From the NCBI GenBank assembly GCA_031276585.1, contig JAISMT010000128.1:1-5469 (forward strand): a DNA stretch of 5,469 nucleotides, written 5' to 3'. Each line of letters begins with the position of its first letter. The first letter of the stretch is position 1. The notes below the pieces were generated by a model. The model was given only the letters and a program-made list of their open reading frames with translations. It did no database searches and was not told the origin of the DNA. Source of the stretch: Bifidobacteriaceae bacterium. Lineage in GTDB: Bacteria > Actinomycetota > Actinomycetes > Actinomycetales > WQXJ01. Made by a program: the position numbers and the translations under genes. Shown here one piece after another: positions 1-4,236 of the stretch.

Positions 1-60
1 CAACACCCCCTGTACACAATCGACCTAGAAACGCACCAAATACGTTCCGAGGTCAAATAG
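1..60 (+). CDS. C-terminal end of an unidentified protein (partial)
   Basis: Reading frame 1 is open from the window edge to a TAG at 58-60 and gives 19 residues ending in TIDLETHQIRSEVK. The composition is ordinary for a soluble protein tail. A GC-rich hairpin followed by a short T-rich stretch begins eight bases after the stop, as expected at the end of a transcription unit, and this is the main support for the call. The other two forward frames give either a very early stop or a frame that reads through the hairpin. Nineteen residues are too few to recognise a family, so no function is proposed. Confidence 0.4.
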   Translation, partial: QHPLYTIDLETHQIRSEVK

Positions 61-67
61 TTACACG

Positions 68-90
68 CCCCGGATTCCCCGGGGGTTTGT
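68..90 (+). terminator. Putative intrinsic terminator of the left-edge gene
   Basis: CCCCGG (68-73) pairs perfectly with CCGGGG (79-84) around a five-base loop and is followed by GGTTTGT. The stem is all G/C, but the T tract is short and interrupted, so this is a fair rather than strong Rho-independent terminator. It lies eight bases after the stop codon at 58-60. Confidence 0.45.
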
Positions 91-92
91 AG

Positions 93-343
93 GTGCTCCA
101 GGTAATTTTCGGATGTTCAGATGTCAGGCTTTCACCGAACACCTGAACCGGAAAGGTCTCCCGAATGCCGCAGCCAACGCCAACGTTGGGGCCACCCGTA
201 ACCACACCCAGCAGCGGCAGCGGCCAAGAACCAAGACTGTCATGACTGGCAACAGACATCAAAGACCGCACTGGGGACAATGTGGTATCGGATACGGCTA
301 CCGCTAAGGCTAGGATAGCCACCGAAGCGAAAGTGAGTGATCT
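93..343. other. Intergenic stretch with no convincing gene
   Basis: No open frame here has a good ribosome site, a family motif or a clear codon pattern. A perfect 10-base palindrome, CCAACGTTGG, lies at 180-189 and could be a dimeric regulator site, but nothing links it to a gene. A TAnnnT hexamer, TAGGAT at 311-316, could be the -10 box of the DUF1697 gene, with a start about seven bases later; no good -35 box is visible at the usual spacing. A weak purine-rich ribosome site (AAGTGAG, 331-337) precedes the TTG start at 344. Confidence 0.4.
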
Positions 344-880
344 TTGAATATTTCAATTATTTTTTTCCGGAACATGAATTTGGGGCATCCAGGATCGCCA
401 GATAGGCATTCGCTATTGTCAATCCTAGAAGATGCTGGTGCTAGGAAGGTTAAAAGTATTCAAACCAACGGTACGGTCTTATTGAAGGCAAACTCACCCG
501 ACCAAGTTATCGACACAGCCACATCAGTTCTTTCTGCCCAATTTGGCTATTCAGATGCAGTAATAACCAAGAACCTATCGGAAGTTCAATCATTCCTTGA
601 TAGCTGTAACACGGAGGAGATTACCGACCCATCTGTTTATAGATTAGTATTGACTTTCTTTGGCAAGCAAACCATAGACGTTAACTTACCCTGGGTCAAC
701 AAAAAAGGCGATGTCGATATTTTAGAAGTCAAAAACGGAATGGCCTTTTGCATCATACGCAAATCTCGCACAACCGCTGGAAACGCTACCTTTGAAATAG
801 AAAGATTAACTCAATCGCCAGCAACTACTAGAACCATTTCCACGATACGCCGCTGTATCGCTTCTGCTTCTGACTTTTGA
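344..880 (+). CDS. DUF1697-family protein
   Basis: This 178-residue protein matches DUF1697, a family of small cytoplasmic proteins of unknown function, usually about 175-180 residues long. The N-terminus, IIFFRNMNLGHPG, occupies the place of the family's YVALLRGINVGG-like opening. It is followed by a helix with SILEDAGARKVKSIQTNGTV (about residues 26-45), equivalent to the usual G..V.TYIQSGNVV. The C-terminus FEIERLTQSPATTRTISTIRR (about 149-169) corresponds to the family's terminal TTRNW.T motif. The TTG start at 344 is chosen because a stop lies in frame at 338-340 and this start aligns with the family N-terminus; the next ATG (374) would remove the first strand. AAGTGAG lies six bases upstream. 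A seven-T run at 360-366 spans codons 6-8. GC is about 43% in the rows I counted, against mid-50s nearby, which suggests later acquisition. Confidence 0.85.
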   Translation: MNISIIFFRNMNLGHPGSPDRHSLLSILEDAGARKVKSIQTNGTVLLKANSPDQVIDTATSVLSAQFGYSDAVITKNLSEVQSFLDSCNTEEITDPSVYRLVLTFFGKQTIDVNLPWVNKKGDVDILEVKNGMAFCIIRKSRTTAGNATFEIERLTQSPATTRTISTIRRCIASASDF

Positions 881-902
881 AGCGTTTACGATGCTGCAGC
901 TC

Positions 903-1040
903 GCGCTCCCAAGGCAACACCGAGAGCGACCCAGAAGCCCGTCATCGTGATTCCGGCGTAAATACGGCAGGTTCCAGACCTGCGGCCCGTACCGGCTCTG
1001 GCCCCGCAACGGCTTTACCGGAGCGGCCGCGAATCAGGCC
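903..1040 (-). pseudogene. Remnant of a second DUF4395-thioredoxin gene pair
   Basis: On the minus strand this encodes, in order, about 32 C-terminal codons of a DUF4395 protein ending GLEPAVFTPESR-stop, and then, overlapping the stop as ATGA, the first 14 codons of a thioredoxin-like protein, MTGFWVALGVALGA. Both match the intact genes at 2301-2438 without indels; I count 17 mismatches over 135 aligned bases (about 87% identity). Similarity stops abruptly at about 903 on the left and about 1038 on the right. The rest of both genes is gone, including both CxxC motifs and all DUF4395 membrane segments. The in-frame preservation and mixed substitutions suggest the copy diverged as a gene before or while being cut down. 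It has no plausible product. Confidence 0.85.
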
Positions 1041-1047
1041 GGTTATA

Positions 1048-1092
1048 CGCAGTAAGAACGGTGGCCAGTGCCGCCCGTCAAGAAAGGGACAT
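1048..1092 (-). promoter_or_regulatory. Second copy of the cassette promoter region
   Basis: From 1051 to 1091 this repeats 3111-3151 with three mismatches by hand count. On the minus strand it carries TTGACG (1076-1081), a 17-base spacer and TTCTTA (1053-1058), a plausible sigma-70-type promoter pointing left. In the intact copy this element stands more than 200 bases ahead of DUF4395; here it directly abuts the gene remnant because the intervening part was deleted. If active it would transcribe the remnant and then run antisense into the DUF1697 gene. Confidence 0.45.
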
Positions 1093-1121
1093 CACCCAAC
1101 AGGTGTAGCTATAGCTGGGTG
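1093..1121. repeat. Inverted repeat with central palindrome upstream of the first antitoxin
   Basis: CACCCA (1093-1098) pairs with TGGGTG (1116-1121). The 10-base perfect palindrome AGCTATAGCT (1107-1116) overlaps the right arm. It lies between the leftward promoter copy and the antitoxin promoter and could be an operator, but I have no direct evidence for binding. Confidence 0.3.
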
Positions 1122-1141
1122 TCCGGTCCACATAACCTGAC

Positions 1142-1173
1142 TTGCGACTCAAACGCTACAGTAATGCTACGCT
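1142..1173 (+). promoter_or_regulatory. Promoter of the first toxin-antitoxin operon, probably leaderless
   Basis: TACGCT (1168-1173) fits the actinobacterial TAnnnT -10 box and ends seven bases before the A of the antitoxin ATG at 1180, so transcription would begin at the start codon itself. TTGCGA (1142-1147) is a possible -35 box, 20 bases from this -10 or 17 bases from the alternative TGCTAC (1165-1170). No convincing ribosome site precedes the ATG, which supports leaderless expression. Confidence 0.45.
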
Positions 1174-1179
1174 GGCGGT

Positions 1180-1422
1180 ATGACCACCATAAGCCAACGC
1201 GAGCTGCGCAATGACAGCGGGCAGATCTTGCGTCAAACCGAACAAGGCCAAGAGTTCACAATCACCCGAAGAGGCACGCCGGTAGCCCGAATTGTGCCTT
1301 ATCAAGATGAAGCCACTGGGGCACGCCCAGCTCGGCGACCAGCCTTATTCTCCGAGTCCGAACTCCGGCCATCAGAGGTACCTTCAGAACACATACTGGA
1401 TGAATTACGCCAAGACCGATGA
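1180..1422 (+). CDS. Phd/YefM-type antitoxin of a VapBC-like module
   Basis: This 80-residue protein has the Phd/YefM antitoxin fold. ISQRELRNDSGQILRQTEQG (residues 4-23) and FTITRRGTPVARIVPY (26-41) match the conserved N-terminal DNA-binding and dimerisation region. The Arg/Pro-rich and acidic C-terminal tail (about 47-80, including PSEHILDELRQDR) is the part expected to fold onto the toxin and block its active site. Such antitoxins neutralise the partner and, with it, repress their own operon by binding palindromes near the promoter; the palindrome at 1107-1116 is a candidate. The stop overlaps the toxin start by four bases (ATGA), implying translational coupling. The ATG at 1180 is favoured because it begins just before the conserved domain and sits seven bases after a TAnnnT box. 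Confidence 0.9.
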   Translation: MTTISQRELRNDSGQILRQTEQGQEFTITRRGTPVARIVPYQDEATGARPARRPALFSESELRPSEVPSEHILDELRQDR

Positions 1423-1835
1423 GCATCTGGTATTTAGACACATCAGCCGCACTGAAACTGATCCTAGCCGAGCCCGAATCAACCTCACTGATCGCAGCTA
1501 TTAACGCCGAACGGCCATCGTTAGTTTCCAGTTGGCTCCTGGAAACCGAGCTGCGGCGAGCGGCCCAACGTTCCAATGCCTTCGATCAGAAAACAGCCAC
1601 TGCTCTATTGGACCGGGTAACCCTGCACCAACTAACACCAGCCCTTTTTCTCCAAGCCGGACTATTACCCGGACAATTCCTGCGCTCTTTAGACGCACTT
1701 CATCTAGCCTCCGCTATAACAATCGGTATTGACGCAATTGCCACTTATGACATCCGCTTAGCAGCGGCCGCCACCGAATTGGGACAAACCGTCATAGCGC
1801 CGGGACAGTCAACGGAGCCAACACGCCAGTCTTGA
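1419..1835 (+). CDS. PIN-domain toxin (VapC-like ribonuclease)
   Basis: This 138-residue protein is a PIN-domain toxin, expected to be a magnesium-dependent endoribonuclease that inhibits translation when free of its antitoxin. The four acidic positions of the fold are all present: D7 in YLDTSA, E44 in LLETELRRA, D92 in SLDALHLASA and D111 in TYDIRLA. Length and order are typical of VapC. The ATG overlaps the antitoxin stop by four bases and has no strong ribosome site of its own, so expression probably depends on antitoxin translation. Phd-type antitoxins with PIN toxins are a known pairing. The RNA target cannot be told from sequence. No strong terminator is visible between this gene and the convergent thioredoxin gene ending at 1888; GAAAC/GTTTC at 1849-1866 is only a five-pair stem. 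Confidence 0.92.
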   Translation: MSIWYLDTSAALKLILAEPESTSLIAAINAERPSLVSSWLLETELRRAAQRSNAFDQKTATALLDRVTLHQLTPALFLQAGLLPGQFLRSLDALHLASAITIGIDAIATYDIRLAAAATELGQTVIAPGQSTEPTRQS

Positions 1836-1887
1836 TTGCATGGAACCCGAAACTTCACGCGGTTTCCTATTACGCAGGCTGCAACTT

Positions 1888-2343
1888 TTATGAAGTCCTA
1901 AATTCGGTCAACGCCGCGCCGCCGGGCGCTACCAGGTCACTAATAACACGGGTCAGTTCCTCAGGCCGGGGTGGGCCGGTGAACCGGTATTTTTCGTGGC
2001 CATTTGAGTCAAGTACCAGCGTGGTGGGGGTACGCCCGATGCCGTACTGCCGGGCCAGATCCAATCTTTCAGCCACGTCAATCTCCAGATGGCTGATGCC
2101 GCTATGCAGGTCAGCGGCCGCCGCCAAAATTCGGTGGGTGGCTCGGCAGGGAGCGCATTGCGGTGAAGAAAACTGGACCAACGTGACTGCTGCATCCGGT
2201 TCAGTTTTCACGAAACTCGGCGAGAACGGTACCGAGGCTTTAACGGGGCGGGCGGGGCGGGCTTTTCCGTCAGTCACGCGACGCACCAACCCTAATACGG
2301 CCGCCCCTAAGGCAACACCGAGAGCGACCCAGAGGCCCGTCAT
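1888..2343 (-). CDS. Membrane-anchored thioredoxin-like protein
   Basis: This 151-residue protein begins with one hydrophobic segment (about residues 3-20, LWVALGVALGAAVLGLV) followed by RR and a Lys/Arg/Pro linker. A thioredoxin domain follows at about 50-140. The active site CAPC (C63, C66) sits in FSSPQCAPCRATHRIL, and GRTPTTLVL carries the expected cis-proline P106. The lack of a clear signal-peptidase site suggests an uncleaved anchor. With the positive charge after the segment the domain should face the cytoplasm, although an N-out reading is not fully excluded. It probably exchanges thiols with the DUF4395 protein encoded just upstream, whose stop overlaps this ATG by four bases. An old copy of its N-terminus survives at 903-944. 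The linker is encoded by a tandem GC-rich repeat at 2245-2262. The exact substrate is unknown. Confidence 0.88.
   Translation of the reverse strand: MTGLWVALGVALGAAVLGLVRRVTDGKARPARPVKASVPFSPSFVKTEPDAAVTLVQFSSPQCAPCRATHRILAAAADLHSGISHLEIDVAERLDLARQYGIGRTPTTLVLDSNGHEKYRFTGPPRPEELTRVISDLVAPGGAALTEFRTS
2245..2262 (+). repeat. Tandem GGGGCGGGC repeat with G-quadruplex potential
   Basis: Two adjacent copies of the 9-base unit GGGGCGGGC give four G-runs separated by single cytosines on the + strand, which is the template strand of the thioredoxin gene. In the protein it encodes part of the Lys/Ala/Arg/Pro linker after the membrane segment. The pattern meets the usual G-quadruplex consensus; folding in the cell is not shown. 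Confidence 0.6.
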
Positions 2344-2861
2344 CGTGATTCCGGCGTGAATACGGCAGGTTCCAGGTCTGCGGCCTGGACCAGTTCTGGA
2401 CCTTCAACGGTTTTACCGGACCGGCGGCGAACCAGGTTAATCAGCCGGATGCCCAGCAAATAGAGTTCACAACCCAAACAAAAGTCGAAGATCGCATTCA
2501 ACAGTGAGGCGAATAAGGCACCGGCAGCAGCAATATAAAACAGCAGTTCACTATCTATCGCCACCCCAACCAGGGCCGTAAGCACAAACACCAACCCCAC
2601 GCCCTGGGCAAACCGGGGCGGCCGGGCATCTTCCAGCCGGGGAGCCCCGCTCAAGTGTCCAGCAATCAACCGCCGAAACAGCAGGCCGTAAGGCTGGGCA
2701 TGCGGACCAACTACCGCACCTAACCCGAAGATCACTGCCTGGAAAGCGACCACTCCCCAGCCCCAATGTGGCCCTAAACCCAAACCCACAGCCACCACTA
2801 CGGCAGTGACAGCAGCACCGAACCGGGCCCCGCGAGCATCAATCTGTCTCGGTGTACTCAT
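2340..2861 (-). CDS. DUF4395 integral membrane protein
   Basis: This 173-residue protein matches DUF4395, a family of small membrane proteins of unknown function common in actinobacteria. Conserved blocks appear in order: QIDARGARFGAAVTAVV (6-22), PHAQPYGLLFRRL (53-65), ARPPRFAQGVGLVFVL (79-94) and FDFCLGCELYLL (125-136). The last contains a CxxC pair, C128 and C131. Four hydrophobic segments are visible at about 16-30, 35-51, 87-102 and 107-124, placing the CxxC just after the fourth, near the membrane surface. GAAGGA lies about six bases before the ATG at 2861 and supports that start. The thioredoxin gene follows with an ATGA overlap. The paired CxxC motifs suggest the membrane protein passes reducing equivalents to or from the thioredoxin, somewhat like DsbD or MauE pairs, but this is inference. 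Upstream is a long structured leader and a promoter-like element. Confidence 0.88.
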   Translation of the reverse strand: MSTPRQIDARGARFGAAVTAVVVAVGLGLGPHWGWGVVAFQAVIFGLGAVVGPHAQPYGLLFRRLIAGHLSGAPRLEDARPPRFAQGVGLVFVLTALVGVAIDSELLFYIAAAGALFASLLNAIFDFCLGCELYLLGIRLINLVRRRSGKTVEGPELVQAADLEPAVFTPESR

Positions 2862-3024
2862 GGTGTGTCCTTCGGCCAGGTTTTAGTGGTCCAGGAATCC
2901 AGTGAAGACTCCGGATTCCTGGACCAAGCAACGTTTGTTTTCCGCGTTTCCTTAGGCCAGCACCTTGGGCTGACCACGTCAACACGGCCGGAGCGTGATT
3001 ACTAGCCACGCTCCTAGCCACCAT
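2839..3024 (-). CDS. Possible leader ORF overlapping the DUF4395 start
   Basis: An ATG at 3024 is preceded by AGGTGAG (3032-3038) with seven bases between, a good ribosome site. It opens a 61-residue basic frame beginning MVARSVASNHAPAV and ending at a TGA (2839-2841) that lies 20 bases inside the DUF4395 gene. I recognise no family, and the Arg, Gly, Pro and His content looks more like chance than a folded protein. Both leader hairpins fall within it, so translation would disturb them. It could be a coupling or attenuation leader peptide rather than a functional protein, and it may not be translated at all. Confidence 0.22.
   Translation of the reverse strand: MVARSVASNHAPAVLTWSAQGAGLRKRGKQTLLGPGIRSLHWIPGPLKPGRRTHHEYTETD
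2887..2926 (-). promoter_or_regulatory. Strong leader hairpin upstream of DUF4395
   Basis: GGTCCAGGAATCC (2888-2900) and GGATTCCTGGACC (2913-2925) are perfect inverted repeats; one more T-A pair makes a 14-pair stem with a 12-base loop. It lies about 15 bases ahead of the GAAGGA ribosome site of DUF4395 on the transcribed strand. Neither strand has a proper T run directly after the stem, so a simple terminator is unlikely; an mRNA-stability, translation-control or protein-binding element fits better. Confidence 0.6.
2990..3014 (-). promoter_or_regulatory. Second leader hairpin in the DUF4395 leader
   Basis: GGAGCGTG (2990-2997) and CACGCTCC (3007-3014) form a perfect eight-pair stem around a nine-base loop. 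It lies in the same predicted leader as the 2887-2926 hairpin, just after the ATG of the possible leader ORF. It has no T tract and matches no riboswitch class that I recognise. Confidence 0.45.
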
Positions 3025-3107
3025 TGTTGGACTCACCTGCTTTAACAAACAACTGAATGCCGCCTACCGGACGTTTGTAAACTCGCAGCCGGTTTTACCT
3101 GGGATTA

Positions 3108-3152
3108 CACAGTAAGAACGGTGGCCGATGCCGCCCGTCAAGAAAGAGACAC
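3108..3152 (-). promoter_or_regulatory. Putative promoter of the DUF4395-thioredoxin operon
   Basis: On the minus strand TTGACG (3136-3141) and TTCTTA (3113-3118) are separated by 17 bases; TACTGT (3109-3114) is an alternative TAnnnT box with a longer spacer. Transcription would begin near 3106, leaving a leader of about 245 bases before DUF4395. The element is repeated at 1048-1092 with three mismatches in the 41-base core, a higher identity than the coding remnant next to that copy. The conservation supports a functional role but may only reflect the shared duplication. Confidence 0.5.
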
Positions 3153-3183
3153 TAAATCTGCTCGCGTTTAAAAAAGACAAGGA

Positions 3184-3603
3184 TCAGACAAGCTTGGCTG
3201 ATGGTGGGATCTGGGCGAGTTCGTGTTGACTGACCAGCTTACGGTCAAAGGTCCACAGAGTTTCCGCCCCGGCTGCCCGAGCCCGCTCCGCTATATAACA
3301 GTCGGCGAACGAGAGTTTAGGATGCTCCAAATAGTGAGCGGCTGCCTGTGTAATTGCTTGGCGGTCACACTCCACGTTGGGTGAACTCACCAATGCTGAC
3401 AACAATTCAACAACGGCGGATCGCGGCAAACCATAATGTGCCTCCAAGGCGTACACGAACTCGTCAATAACCACCGAATCGAGTACACAACGAGTGCCCT
3501 GGTCTGCCAAAACGGCACGGGCAGCCTGAGACTGATATGAAACCTCAGGTTCGATCAGGCTAGCGCGCAGACACACGTTAGTGTCCTAGGCCACTCGCTT
3601 CAT
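3184..3603 (-). pseudogene. PIN-domain toxin (VapC-like) with amber stop at codon 6
   Basis: The natural start is ATG at 3601-3603, overlapping the antitoxin stop as ATGA. From there the frame reads MKRVA, then TAG (3586-3588), then DTNVCLRASLIEPE and an otherwise intact PIN domain of about 139 codons in all. DTNV is the standard first strand of a PIN domain and its Asp is the first catalytic residue. E48 (IDEFVYALE), D101 (LSFADCYIAERA) and D120 (TFDRKL) are also present. One base change from a sense codon would explain the TAG. Reinitiation at GTG 3574-3576 would give 130 residues lacking the catalytic Asp, hence probably no activity. The remaining frame is undamaged, so inactivation looks recent. 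Amber readthrough or a sequencing error are alternatives. A six-T run (transcribed strand) at 3171-3176 follows the gene but lacks a strong stem. Confidence 0.85.
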
Positions 3604-3860
3604 AGGCGGGGCGCCCGGCGTTGATATAACTCCGAGGTATCAATCAGAGGCGGTGTACCTGGTCGAATTAAGACTGAAACCCGGGCCGATACCTCTTCTA
3701 AGGTCTCGCGCCGCCGCAAGATTAACTCCCTTTCAGCCAGACGCACATCGACTGTGAGGACATCTCCGGGCTTTAAACCCAGCGCTTTACGAGCACTTGC
3801 TGGAATAACTACCTGCCCCTTGGTTGACACCGCAGTAGTAGTAGCCGTCACCGCAATCAC
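3600..3860 (-). CDS. AbrB/SpoVT-type antitoxin (VapB-like)
   Basis: This protein of up to 86 residues has a swapped-hairpin AbrB DNA-binding domain near its N-terminus: STKGQVVIPASARKALGLK (12-30) followed by PGDVLTVDVR (31-40). The C-terminal part (about 53-86, ETLEEVSARVSVLIRPGTPP and onward) is the expected toxin-binding tail. Such antitoxins cap the PIN toxin encoded next to them and repress their shared promoter. The GTG at 3860 leaves almost no space after the AAGGTGG ribosome site, whereas the in-frame GTG at 3851 has a spacing of about nine bases, so the real protein may be 83 residues. The stop overlaps the toxin ATG by four bases. The antitoxin frame is intact although its toxin appears broken, so it may persist as an orphan repressor or antitoxin. 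Confidence 0.88.
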   Translation of the reverse strand: MIAVTATTTAVSTKGQVVIPASARKALGLKPGDVLTVDVRLAERELILRRRETLEEVSARVSVLIRPGTPPLIDTSELYQRRAPRL

Positions 3861-3874
3861 CCACCTTCACAAAT

Positions 3875-3900
3875 CGTCTTACCTCTAGCCCGCGTCTTAC
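3875..3900. repeat. Direct repeats upstream of the AbrB-type antitoxin
   Basis: CGTCTTAC occurs at 3875-3882 and again at 3893-3900, 18 bases apart, just upstream of the antitoxin start. The position suits an autoregulatory operator. On the minus strand TTGAAC lies further upstream (3917-3922), 19 bases from the distal copy, whose TAAGAC could act as a -10 box, but the match is weak. Confidence 0.35.
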
Positions 3901-4187
3901 GGCATGCAATCCCCGCTAGTTCAAGGTGCTGCCAGATCCGGTGACTACTACTCGTCATTACCGGAAGCAATCAAGCAACCATTGGTGCCGTGCGTCGTCA
4001 GCTACAGCATTGAACAAGCGTCAAAAACGACCGCTACTCAAGATTGTGGCCCCTTTGGGCGGGGTAGGCGGCATCGTAAATAGGGGGCCACTTTCGTAAC
4101 GGAAACGTGGCGTGCCTCGACCTGCTGTACTCCTATCCGCATCAATCAGCACCACAAGTGCGTAAGTAGGCATAACTTCGTAGAATT
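3901..4187. other. Gene-free stretch with several inverted repeats
   Basis: No frame on either strand is convincing. TCCGGT (3937-3942) pairs with ACCGGA (3960-3965). GTGGCCCC (4046-4053) pairs perfectly with GGGGCCAC (4084-4091), and an alternative hairpin occupies 4088-4110. The GTGGCCCC arms are reminiscent of ends seen in some insertion sequences, but no transposase remnant can be read, so this may be a decayed mobile-element scar or a structured leader. Confidence 0.35.
4046..4110. repeat. Two mutually exclusive stems
   Basis: Stem 1 is GTGGCCCC (4046-4053) with GGGGCCAC (4084-4091), eight perfect pairs and a 30-base loop. Stem 2 is CCACTTTC (4088-4095) with GAAA-GTGG (4102-4110, one bulged C at 4106) around a six-base loop. 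Both use CCAC at 4088-4091, so only one can form at a time. The pair lies about 130 bases before the ATPase gene. Confidence 0.45.
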
Positions 4188-4230
4188 TTGACGAAATCAT
4201 TGCCGGCTCTACTGGCTAGCCGTGTACCAT
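4188..4230 (+). promoter_or_regulatory. Candidate promoter of the ATPase gene, possibly leaderless
   Basis: TACCAT (4225-4230) fits TAnnnT and ends seven bases before the A of the ATG at 4237, the same geometry as at the first antitoxin. There is no clear ribosome site. A good -35 hexamer, TTGACG (4188-4193), is too far from TACCAT (31 bases) but suits TACTGG (4210-4215, 16 bases), which would give a short leader instead. Confidence 0.35.
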
Positions 4231-4236
4231 GGCGAC

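Noticed and set aside
113..307. A 64-codon plus-strand frame in the same gap
   Set aside because: Composition is rich in Arg, Gln, Asn and His with no recognisable pattern, no good start context and no neighbour evidence.
53..322. An 89-codon minus-strand frame starting with GTG at 322, with a hydrophobic N-terminus
   Set aside because: It has no ribosome site and no family motif, and it would read through the apparent terminator hairpin at 68-84 and into the left-edge gene tail. Possible but unsupported.
843..860. CGATAC/GTATCG hairpin near the end of the DUF1697 gene
   Set aside because: It lies inside the coding sequence before the stop, the stem is six pairs and no T tract follows; probably chance.
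877..1140. An 87-codon plus-strand frame over the cassette remnant
   Set aside because: It is the complement of the DUF4395-thioredoxin remnant and of the promoter repeat, both identified by alignment to the intact copy.
1849..1866. GAAAC/GTTTC hairpin between the convergent toxin and thioredoxin genes
   Set aside because: The stem is only five pairs and neither strand has a T run after it, so I do not call a terminator.
1832..2359. A 175-codon plus-strand frame opposite the thioredoxin gene
   Set aside because: The minus strand has clear thioredoxin motifs (CAPC, cis-Pro); the plus-strand frame is its shadow.
3171..3176. Six-T run after the broken PIN toxin as a terminator
   Set aside because: No stable G/C stem precedes it on the transcribed strand; only short CAAG/CTTG pairings are visible.
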